Assembly (NCBI GenBank): GCA_003978675.1
Contig: QNYP01000001.1
Location: 1 to 7,274 of the forward strand
DNA from: Hydrogenothermus sp.
GTDB lineage: Bacteria > Aquificota > Aquificia > Aquificales > Hydrogenothermaceae
Reading direction: 5' to 3'
DNA length: 7,274 nucleotides
Part shown: positions 1 through 5,339 of the stretch, piece after piece
Layout of the letters: the number at the start of each line of letters is the position of its first letter
Position numbering within the stretch: position 1 is the first letter of the stretch
The notes under the pieces: generated by a model
The model's input: the letters and a program-made list of their open reading frames with translations, nothing else
Told to the model about the DNA's origin: nothing
Database searches by the model: none
Made by a program: the position numbers and the translations under genes

Positions 1-58
1 CTTCAAATGTTTTTTTAATCTGTCTTTCTACTCTTGAGCCTTTTGCTTTTGCTTTCAT
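1..58 (-). CDS. Partial CDS, N-terminus only; possible Hjc-like nuclease
   Basis: An open frame begins at an ATG on the minus strand and runs without a stop off the left edge, giving 19 codons that start MKAKAKGSRVERQIKKTFE. A possible ribosome binding site (AGGT, about 8 nt upstream) precedes the ATG. The basic start followed by a KGSRxERxIxK pattern resembles the first helix of archaeal-type Holliday junction resolvases (Hjc, PD-(D/E)XK fold), where the conserved Glu of this helix is part of the active site. Nineteen residues cannot establish this, and the resemblance could be chance. The gene lies downstream of the baseplate cassette, separated from it by a copy of the short repeat at 112-134. 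Confidence is moderate that this is a real start and low for the function. Confidence 0.45.
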   Translation of the reverse strand, partial: MKAKAKGSRVERQIKKTFE

Positions 59-111
59 TATTTGACCTGTGGGTTTTTTGATTAAAAGATAAAACATATA
101 GATAGGCAGTG

Positions 112-134
112 TTAGGACAGGTTGGACAGGAAGG
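112..134 (-). repeat. Short dispersed repeat, copy 1 (two tandem 9-mers)
   Basis: On the minus strand this reads CCTTCC-type sequence made of two adjacent 9-nt units, CCTGTCCAA and CCTGTCCTA. A second copy lies at 3531-3552 in the same orientation and differs by the loss of one base. This copy begins 4 nt after the stop codon of the 212-aa tail gene and lies about 54 nt before the next start. It does not fold into a hairpin, so it is not an intrinsic terminator. The role is unknown. Confidence 0.8.
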
Positions 135-138
135 CTCC

Positions 139-777
139 TCACACAGTTGCAGTATCTGTGTCTGCTGAAGGTGGTAGTGGCTTTTGCTTTGCCCAGTCTT
201 CAAATGCGAGGATTGTTTTACCTTCCATTCGTTCTTTTTCGTATTTTACAAGAAGCTTCCTACAATATTCATCTGTTGATTGTGCTGTGCATGTTTTTGT
301 TTTATTTGCAGTGTTTTCAGATGTATTATCTGCTGTATCACTTGTGCCAGTTGAGGTTTTCTTTTCTTTTTTTTCTTCAGGTAGTTGAGCTTCTATTAAT
401 TGAAGAGTTGCCTCTATTCCAGTGTCTGTTTCAGAGGATCTAAGATCATAAAACTGAACCTTTTTTACTCCTCTTGCCTTGCAGTGTTTATCTATGATAG
501 TCCAAATAACAGGTCTGCCATCTTTTAATCTTTTAAAGGCTTTTTCAATCTGTTTTAACTTTTCAAAAGCAGTAATATATTCTTCATCAGCAAGACTGAA
601 TGTTATATCTACATATGCAGGTTCATATCCCTCATACAGTCTTGTAAGAGAGCTGTTTCCTTCTCCAGTGTTATCCTCATACTTGATATTTTTATATATC
701 TCTAATCCTGTATTATCTATCGGCAAAACCACTTCATTTCCGTCTTCATCAATCAGTTTTACTACTCTACTTTCCAT
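139..777 (-). CDS. Probable phage tail/baseplate protein, Dit/XkdP-like N-terminal region
   Basis: This 212-aa protein is the last gene of the baseplate cassette and starts 3 nt after the stop of the baseplate J gene. GGTGG about 8 nt upstream of the ATG may serve as ribosome binding site. Residues 1-131 look like one beta-rich domain: an opening hydrophobic strand, a YEGYEP-VDITFSL segment (48-62), a charged helix (67-86), a strand PVIWTII (89-95) and a final GVKKVQFYDL...GIEATLQLIEAQ segment (103-131). That pattern of a 'GV..V.f.dl.s..tdtG.eatL.l.ea' ending is seen in tail proteins of the Dit-like/XkdP type that join tail tube and baseplate. Residues 133-167 are a Lys/Glu then Thr/Ser/Asn-rich linker, and 168-200 form a short charged tail domain. 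It is not recognisably gpI, the usual neighbour of J. The gene call is firm and the family assignment is a guess from pattern. Confidence 0.8.
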   Translation of the reverse strand: MESRVVKLIDEDGNEVVLPIDNTGLEIYKNIKYEDNTGEGNSSLTRLYEGYEPAYVDITFSLADEEYITAFEKLKQIEKAFKRLKDGRPVIWTIIDKHCKARGVKKVQFYDLRSSETDTGIEATLQLIEAQLPEEKKEKKTSTGTSDTADNTSENTANKTKTCTAQSTDEYCRKLLVKYEKERMEGKTILAFEDWAKQKPLPPSADTDTATV

Positions 778-780
778 TCC

Positions 781-1944
781 TTATACCACCTGCAGTGTTA
801 AGCTTTGAAGGGTTGGAAGTTCATTTGGATTCACGGCAATATCAGCTGTTGGGTTGTTTATGTTTATTTTTTCTACCCCTTCTATTTCCATTAGAACATA
901 GTAAATAGTAGAAAGAGTTATACTTTTGCCAATAGTAAATCTTCTACTTTCGTAATCAAAAATTATTTCCTTGTAGTCTGGATTATAAATAAACAGGGCA
1001 TTTATTCTTCTTTCTGCTTCGGCTTGAATTAATGCTTTATCTGGATAATCAGAATAGGAAGTTATTGTTATATCTAAATCAATAGGTTTTTCTGCAGGAG
1101 CCTTTACCAGGATATCTGCAGCTGGAGTTTTTACATCATCTATTACAGCCTGAACCTGTGAAATTAAATCTGTCGTTGGCATTCCAGAAGATGAAACTAT
1201 GTATATATCAGCTGTTCCCTGCCCTCTTGGATGCTGATTATCTATATAACAATCAACAACACCATCAACAGATAAGGTATGAAATCTATAATAATCATCC
1301 GTAAATATAGATTTTGTAGCCCATACAAGAATGATTCTGTTTCTGAGGCTTTCGTCTGTTTCTTCATCTGTCCCTTCTTCAGTAAGCCAGTTTGCCGGAT
1401 TGTATATCTCATCAATACCAGATATATATGTAGTCAAGGTATTTATCATTCCCTCTCCTACATTATATTTTGCTCCAGGTTTTTCAGCTTCTATCTGGAC
1501 TGAAATTTCTGTCTGACCGTCTATTAATACTTTTTCCTCAATGGTTATAAACTTAAGCTCTTCTCCAAAAATGTTAGGAGTTGTTTTTATTATTGTTCCT
1601 TTTGGAATAAGTACATTTCCTGATGTGTCTGTTCTTCTAAAAAGAACATATCCTTTTGCTTTTTTTGCTGGTTTTCTTGTTATTCCAAATGTGGCAGCAT
1701 GAATATCAAGCCATTTTCCTTTAGCGGTCATCACAAACATATTTGGAACGATGTGTTCTTTCACAAGGTCATACAGCTGTTTTATAGCTTCTGAATTTAC
1801 TTCAAGGAGTGTTCTGTATGCTCCACCTACATTGTAGTTTGTGATCTTTGGATTTTTCTGTCTTGATAAAGCAATAGATTCTTGTAGCAATTGTTCAAAT
1901 GTCGGATAATCCAGTAGGCTATCTAAAGTCTGTTTGTAGTCCAT
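781..1944 (-). CDS. Baseplate J family protein (P2 gpJ / Mu gp47 / T4 gp6-like)
   Basis: This 387-aa protein belongs to the baseplate J family, the main wedge protein that forms the ring of contractile-tail baseplates and switches shape when the sheath contracts. The N-terminal helical part (1-70) leads into the diagnostic segment AKGKWLDIHAATFGITR (74-90), followed by A-KGYVLFRR and VLIPKGTIIKT (95-121). The second hallmark, GTDEETDESLRNRI (191-204), sits in the middle. A C-terminal alternation of strands and helices (245-387) completes the expected full length. The ATG is preceded by a strong GAGGAG site 8 nt upstream, which overlaps the last two Glu codons of the gpW-like gene, so the two genes are translationally linked. 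It works with the spike and gpW-like neighbours. Nothing suggests truncation. Confidence 0.94.
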   Translation of the reverse strand: MDYKQTLDSLLDYPTFEQLLQESIALSRQKNPKITNYNVGGAYRTLLEVNSEAIKQLYDLVKEHIVPNMFVMTAKGKWLDIHAATFGITRKPAKKAKGYVLFRRTDTSGNVLIPKGTIIKTTPNIFGEELKFITIEEKVLIDGQTEISVQIEAEKPGAKYNVGEGMINTLTTYISGIDEIYNPANWLTEEGTDEETDESLRNRIILVWATKSIFTDDYYRFHTLSVDGVVDCYIDNQHPRGQGTADIYIVSSSGMPTTDLISQVQAVIDDVKTPAADILVKAPAEKPIDLDITITSYSDYPDKALIQAEAERRINALFIYNPDYKEIIFDYESRRFTIGKSITLSTIYYVLMEIEGVEKININNPTADIAVNPNELPTLQSLTLQVV

Positions 1945-1949
1945 TTTTT

Positions 1950-2369
1950 TTACTCCTCTACTGTTTTTGAGACTTTTATGTATATGTCCTGATTGTCTTT
2001 ATCTAAATCTATAATCAGGTTGATAGGGGTGTCATATTCCACTGTTTCAACTATCACTTTTATTACAAAAGTTCTCATGTCTATGTATTCTCTTACAGCT
2101 GTTGCTTCCAAAATCCTTGGATCCTTTTCAAGCTCTGTTTCAATAAGAGTTAGTATTTCAAGTTCTGTTTCCTCTGACCACTGAGCCTTAAGGTATTTAT
2201 AAAGGTCTATCCCATAATCTGGATGTCTGAAATGTGAACCTTTTACTGTTTTGAGCCTGTTGATAATATCCTGAATAAGACAATATTTATCATTTACAAG
2301 AGTAATATCTCCTGTTGGTAAAACCTGAAAGTCTCCATTAATACAGTAGATATCTGTTCCAAAATCCAT
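1950..2369 (-). CDS. Baseplate wedge protein, gpW/gp25-like
   Basis: This 139-aa protein matches the GPW/gp25 family (P2 gpW, Mu gp46, T4 gp25), the small wedge protein that contacts the first sheath layer and the J protein. Features seen are the early GTDI (4-7) and NGDFQVLPTGDITLV strand pair, the helix LIQDIINRLKTVKGSHFRHPDYG (31-53), which carries the usual 'i.q.i...L.T..G...hpdYG' pattern, and a conserved-type C-terminal beta region (98-135) after the EKDPRI segment (81-86). The Asp-Tyr-Gly motif at 51-53 is typical. The ATG lies 7 nt after the TGA of the upstream gene. A GGTGA that overlaps that stop can act as ribosome binding site. Position between spike and J is the canonical order. 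Confidence 0.88.
   Translation of the reverse strand: MDFGTDIYCINGDFQVLPTGDITLVNDKYCLIQDIINRLKTVKGSHFRHPDYGIDLYKYLKAQWSEETELEILTLIETELEKDPRILEATAVREYIDMRTFVIKVIVETVEYDTPINLIIDLDKDNQDIYIKVSKTVEE
1953..1958 (-). promoter_or_regulatory. Ribosome binding site for the baseplate J gene
   Basis: GAGGAG on the minus strand lies 8 nt before the J start codon. It is formed by the last two Glu codons of the gpW-like gene, so it both fixes the J start and couples the two reading frames. Confidence 0.8.
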
Positions 2370-2376
2370 CGCGATA

Positions 2377-2769
2377 TCACCCAGGTATATCTATAGGACT
2401 TGTTATAACATTTATTAATTTTTGATATTTATTAACTATTGTTGGCAAATCTGGAGCAGAGACTCCAATAACAATTCCTGCAGAATAAGCGTCTACTGGT
2501 GGAGGATTTGAAGCTGATTGTATTCTTTGAACGATTCCTCCAGAATTTGGTTCTAACATCAAAACATAAAAACCTGCTTCTTGAATATCTCCTAAAAGTC
2601 CAGTTGTAGTTCCTATAATATTGTTTAAAGCATCTATTTTCCTTTGAAGTTGATCTGCTACAGCTGTGGACTTGTTAAAAATATCTGTAGCTTGTTTATG
2701 TATTTTATCTAATGCTTGTGCTTGAGCAGGAAATACATCAGCTAAAGTTAAATTTTGCCATGTTGCCAT
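2377..2769 (-). CDS. Hypothetical protein in the baseplate cassette
   Basis: I do not recognise this 130-aa protein. It sits between the spike and gpW-like genes, starts from an ATG with a perfect AAGGAG site 8 nt upstream, and ends 7 nt before the next start, so it is translated as part of the cassette. Residues 15-60 are predicted helical (Gln/Ala/Asp-rich, few prolines), followed by a beta-like segment GFYVLMLEP (66-74), a loop with SNPPPVD (87-93), a second hydrophobic strand AGIVIGVSAPDLP (97-109) and a short helix (110-121). No signal peptide, membrane segment or Cys is present. An accessory baseplate or spike-attachment protein is the simplest reading, inferred only from position. Confidence 0.85.
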   Translation of the reverse strand: MATWQNLTLADVFPAQAQALDKIHKQATDIFNKSTAVADQLQRKIDALNNIIGTTTGLLGDIQEAGFYVLMLEPNSGGIVQRIQSASNPPPVDAYSAGIVIGVSAPDLPTIVNKYQKLINVITSPIDIPG

Positions 2770-2777
2770 TTTTTTAT

Positions 2778-2783
2778 CTCCTT
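2778..2783 (-). promoter_or_regulatory. Ribosome binding site for the 130-aa protein
   Basis: AAGGAG on the minus strand, 8 nt before the ATG at 2769-2767, overlaps the TAA stop of the spike gene. It is one of the best matches to anti-Shine-Dalgarno in the window and contrasts with the spike gene, which has none. Confidence 0.75.
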
Positions 2784-3498
2784 AATATGTTTGATTTGGT
2801 GAGGAAGTAGTTCCTCCACTATCTCCTGTATGTGTGTGAGAGTTATAAATAGTTAAGAATTCATCAACTTTAAGATTTAATCCGCCATCTGTAGTTAAAA
2901 GCCCTCCAAGAGCTGTGCAGGTTGAAGATGTCAAAACAGACCCTGTAACTGTTATACTTCCATTTACAGTTAAGTTTCCGTTAAGAATAAATTCTCCTGT
3001 GTAGTTAAATACAGTTTTAGCTTCTTTCTTTATGGTATCAGCAGAAACCTGCCATAGATTCTTTATGTTTTCTATTTTGTTATTTCCAATATCTTTAATT
3101 TCATCTTTTGGAACATTTATCTGGAGATTATCCTTTCCGTGTTGAGGAATAGATTTTCTGTAAGGAAGAATTCCATCTATAACCGGATAAGACAGACATC
3201 CATACAAGAAAGATACTTTTACTATTGCTCCTTTTTCAGGAAGGAAAAATATACCTCTGTTGTTTCCAAATCCTATTCCAAGGATAGGGACATCAGGAAT
3301 AACAAGGTCAGAATCTTTAAAGTTCCCACCTTCTGTAAGTTCTATTAGTCTTACATCAGCTGAATATATACAATTCAGAAAATCAGATTTTCCTGCTACT
3401 TCATAGACTTTTTCCACCTTTCCTAAAATAGGTGGAGCAGGAATAGATACAGTCTTCTCTATTAAGCTTTTAATTTCTTCAATCTGTTTTTCAATCAT
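2782..3498 (-). CDS. Baseplate spike protein, gpV/gp45-like
   Basis: This 238-aa protein is the membrane-piercing spike of a contractile tail (P2 gpV / Mu gp45 type). After a short N-terminal helix (1-15), residues 24-112 form the OB-fold: GKVEKVYE (26-33), a variable part, then PEKGAIVKVSFLYGCLSYPVIDG (87-109), the usual 'p.kGd.V.v.F..G....PvidG' ending. Residues 120-165 match the charged linker common in this family. Residues 166-200 carry short strand repeats (NGNLTVNGSITVTGS) expected of the triple beta-helix. The C-terminus, from His221, reads HTHTGDSGGTTSSPN; the His221-x-His223 pair is the motif that in P2 gpV-type spikes binds an iron ion at the tip. The chosen ATG has no Shine-Dalgarno sequence. 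It is the first gene of the baseplate run, 64 nt after the PIN gene. Confidence 0.9.
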   Translation of the reverse strand: MIEKQIEEIKSLIEKTVSIPAPPILGKVEKVYEVAGKSDFLNCIYSADVRLIELTEGGNFKDSDLVIPDVPILGIGFGNNRGIFFLPEKGAIVKVSFLYGCLSYPVIDGILPYRKSIPQHGKDNLQINVPKDEIKDIGNNKIENIKNLWQVSADTIKKEAKTVFNYTGEFILNGNLTVNGSITVTGSVLTSSTCTALGGLLTTDGGLNLKVDEFLTIYNSHTHTGDSGGTTSSPNQTY

Positions 3499-3506
3499 AA
3501 GAAAAA

Positions 3507-3512
3507 GATATA
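3507..3512 (-). promoter_or_regulatory. Candidate -10 element upstream of the spike gene
   Basis: TATATC on the minus strand ends 8 nt before the spike ATG. If it is a -10 box, transcription would start at or within a few bases of the ATG and the message would be leaderless, which would agree with the absent ribosome binding site. No good -35 is visible at the expected distance; the short repeat (3531-3552) occupies the area just upstream instead and could bind an activator. This is inference. Confidence 0.25.
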
Positions 3513-3530
3513 TCAGGGAAGGGTAAAGGT

Positions 3531-3552
3531 TTAGGACAGGTTGGACGGAAGG
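3531..3552 (-). repeat. Short dispersed repeat, copy 2
   Basis: This is the second copy of the sequence at 112-134, in the same orientation. On the minus strand it reads CCGTCCAA then CCTGTCCTA, so the first 9-mer has lost one base while the rest, including the leading CCTTCC and trailing AA, is kept. It begins 10 nt after the PIN gene stop and ends about 32 nt before the spike start, at the exact boundary between cargo genes and structural genes. Confidence 0.8.
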
Positions 3553-3562
3553 TTAACAGCAG

Positions 3563-4084
3563 TTAAAGTCTTATATTAAATTCTCTCATGAAATCAAACA
3601 AGTGAATATATCTAATATTAAGCTGTCTACAAACATCTGGAATTTTTATTTTTTTTCTATTTAAAGCTCCATCTGGACTTGGCATTTCTTCAGTTACTAT
3701 AATAATTTCTCCTTCAATGTTATATGCTTTAGCATATGCAATAAGAAAAGCATCAGCTTTTTCTGCATCTAAGAATTGTTCTTTTGCCCTTTCTTTATAA
3801 TGGTCATGGTCATTGACCCAGAGGCTAATTTCAGTATATGCTTGAAGAACTCTTTCGTCAGTTTCAGTTATTAGAATTTTATTTTTATCAATATTATTAA
3901 TCCACTCAATTAAGTAGTCATTTCCTCTAAGTATTTCTTCTTTTACTTTATCGATAATAAACACATTTCCATTAGGTTGATTAATGATATTTGACAGATG
4001 GTCCCAAAATGAAGGTGCTATATCTACATTATAATAGTTCCTATGCGGTGTAATAATGCTACTTGTATCTATAATGTATTTCAC
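3563..4084 (-). CDS. DUF4411-type PIN-domain protein, probable toxin ribonuclease
   Basis: This 173-aa protein fits the DUF4411 branch of the PIN-like nucleases, metal-dependent RNases that are often toxins. The first strand YIIDTSS carries Asp6. The family's next block, an IIxPxRxYYxxDIxPSFWDxL pattern, spans 10-30. DKVKEEI (45-51) supplies acidic Glu49/Glu50, and the helix AEKADAFLIAYAKA (107-120) supplies Asp111. IIIVTEE (127-133) and KIKIPDVC (145-152) give the last acidic positions. All expected acidic residues are present, so it should be active. The start is GTG at 4084, inside the last codons of the peptidase gene (26-nt overlap), with GGGATGGG just upstream; the nearby ATG is in a different frame and stops at once. 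The overlap suggests coupled production with the peptidase, which I infer to be its partner or antitoxin. Confidence 0.9.
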   Translation of the reverse strand: MKYIIDTSSIITPHRNYYNVDIAPSFWDHLSNIINQPNGNVFIIDKVKEEILRGNDYLIEWINNIDKNKILITETDERVLQAYTEISLWVNDHDHYKERAKEQFLDAEKADAFLIAYAKAYNIEGEIIIVTEEMPSPDGALNRKKIKIPDVCRQLNIRYIHLFDFMREFNIRL

Positions 4085-5240
4085 TTTCCCATCCCTTTGC
4101 CATTTTCTTTAGGAAGTTTTCTAAAGTTTTAAATTTCATTCTAGTTAAATGAGAGGCATCTATAAAAGAAATAAAGTTATTATTCATAGCATCTATAAGA
4201 AGCGTTATAAAGCGATTACTTATTTTATTCTTTTGCGTATTATAGTAATCACCATATTTTTCCTTTTTTTCTTCTTTTTCAAGTTCCTTTAATCTTATCT
4301 TATAATCTTCCATAAGAAATCTATATTCATCTTCTTTAATCAATTTTAGTTCCAGAGCTCGTATCAACAAAACCATTTCACTTACTTTAAATACTTTAGA
4401 AAGTTGTTGGAAATCTTTGCTAAACTTTTCTTTAAAAGTTCTTTCTGGAACCAATAACTCAACAGCGACTTTGTTGGCTAACCTTTCTAAAGAGATGTTA
4501 AATATATCAAAATCAGTAATTTCGCTTTCACCTAAAAATATATGTGCTATTTCATGAGCCAATGTGAAAAGTTGTATAGATTTAGCCTCATTTGTATTAA
4601 TAAACACAATTGGAGCAAAGTCATCTATAAGAGAAAAGCCTTTAAATCCTCTAAGTTTTTTACTATTATTTCCAAAAAGTACACTATCAAGAAAAACAAA
4701 AATACCAGCCTTCTCAGCTTTATATCTTAAATATCTAAAGGCATCTGTTCTACTTTTTACTTCATTTACTGTCCAATTTTCAGGAAGTTCAAGATATTTT
4801 CTTACAAGAGATGCAATCTCTTTTGAATCACTTAATCCTTTAGCTATACCAACATATTCCAATTTTTCATTGCCAAGTTCTTGCAGATATTCGTTTAAAA
4901 AGTCTTGCTTTTCTTTTATATCTTTTATTAACTCCTTAACTTCTATTGGAAGTTTTTCATTTGGTTGTTTTCTGAAGTAAGGAATTTCTTCTATTTCTTT
5001 GTTAATAGGTAGTTTTTCTATAATCAAATAACCAAAAGGAACATACGCTCTTTTAGCAAACTCTTTTGCTTGTTTTATAGTCAAAAAGTAATAATTTTGT
5101 TCTTTATTTTTTAAGAAATTTTCTTCTAATTTTTTCTTATCTTCTTCATCTAATCTTTCCAATACATCATGTATGTATTTTTCATTTAATCGGATATAAA
5201 TTCTGCCTCTTTTTTTAAGAAATTTTTCTTCTTTAATCAT
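4059..5240 (-). CDS. ImmA/IrrE family zinc metallopeptidase with degenerate XRE-like N-terminus
   Basis: This 393-aa protein has the COG2856 architecture: an N-terminal helix-turn-helix-like part and a C-terminal gluzincin-like protease. The zinc motif is HEIAH (229-233), with His229 and His233 as ligands and Glu230 as the general base; ERLANKVAVELLVPE (252-266) is the usual following block and Glu252 a likely third ligand. The N-terminal part keeps the segment TIKQAKEFAKRAYVPFGYLII (54-74) and EIPYFR (85-90), typical of the end of the XRE domain and its linker, but residues 20-50 have lost the clear DNA-recognition helix. The C-terminal 310-393 is charged and helical. Family members cleave repressors (ImmA on ImmR, IrrE on DdrO), and this architecture is often found next to DUF4411 PIN proteins. 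The ATG is preceded directly by AAAAGG; spacing is poor. Candidate roles are antitoxin for the PIN protein or a regulator that cleaves a repressor. Confidence 0.92.
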   Translation of the reverse strand: MIKEEKFLKKRGRIYIRLNEKYIHDVLERLDEEDKKKLEENFLKNKEQNYYFLTIKQAKEFAKRAYVPFGYLIIEKLPINKEIEEIPYFRKQPNEKLPIEVKELIKDIKEKQDFLNEYLQELGNEKLEYVGIAKGLSDSKEIASLVRKYLELPENWTVNEVKSRTDAFRYLRYKAEKAGIFVFLDSVLFGNNSKKLRGFKGFSLIDDFAPIVFINTNEAKSIQLFTLAHEIAHIFLGESEITDFDIFNISLERLANKVAVELLVPERTFKEKFSKDFQQLSKVFKVSEMVLLIRALELKLIKEDEYRFLMEDYKIRLKELEKEEKKEKYGDYYNTQKNKISNRFITLLIDAMNNNFISFIDASHLTRMKFKTLENFLKKMAKGWESEIHYRYK

Positions 5241-5339
5241 CCTTTTAATGCCTACTTTACGGTTAAAATAATTAATATTAATATCGCTAAAATTCTTTTA
5301 TTAGTCTATCAAGATCGTCATAAAAATTTAACCATTTCT
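5241..5339 (-). promoter_or_regulatory. Intergenic region upstream of the peptidase-PIN pair, with 12-bp palindrome
   Basis: This 99-nt gap is the largest clear intergenic space in the window. It is very AT-rich and contains a perfect 12-bp palindrome ATTAATATTAAT at 5271-5282, about 30 nt upstream of the peptidase start. A TTGATA (minus strand, 5312-5307) could be a -35, but the sequence 17 nt further on (TAGCGA) is a poor -10. The palindrome is where an autoregulatory operator of a toxin-antitoxin pair would be expected, yet in such AT-rich DNA it may be chance. No hairpin followed by a T-run was seen, so no terminator is called for the upstream gene. Confidence 0.3.

Noticed and set aside
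15..203. A 62-aa minus-strand frame with LCEEPSCPTCPN, resembling a Cys-rich zinc-binding piece, overlapping the end of the 212-aa gene
   Set aside because: It begins inside the larger gene in another frame, the Cys codons come from the repeat at 112-134, and no ribosome binding site or slippery frameshift sequence was seen.
122..808. Three plus-strand frames of 88-109 aa
   Set aside because: They are antisense to the tail gene, rich in Phe/Ser/Leu, without ribosome binding sites or recognisable motifs.
139..3498. Extracellular contractile injection system or tailocin rather than a phage
   Set aside because: Spike, gpW and J homologues occur in both, and the window lacks sheath, ATPase, capsid and terminase genes. 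The nearby S24 repressor favours prophage origin, so the alternative is left open but not called.
3554..3567. Small inverted repeat TTAACTGCTGTTAA at the end of the PIN gene as a terminator
   Set aside because: The stem is only 5 bp, A/T-rich, includes the stop codon and is not followed by a T-run, so it is too weak to call.
4564..4980. 138-aa plus-strand reading frame
   Set aside because: It is fully antisense to the zinc peptidase gene, whose conserved motifs are clear, and has low-complexity Ser/Phe/Leu content typical of an AT-rich antisense shadow.
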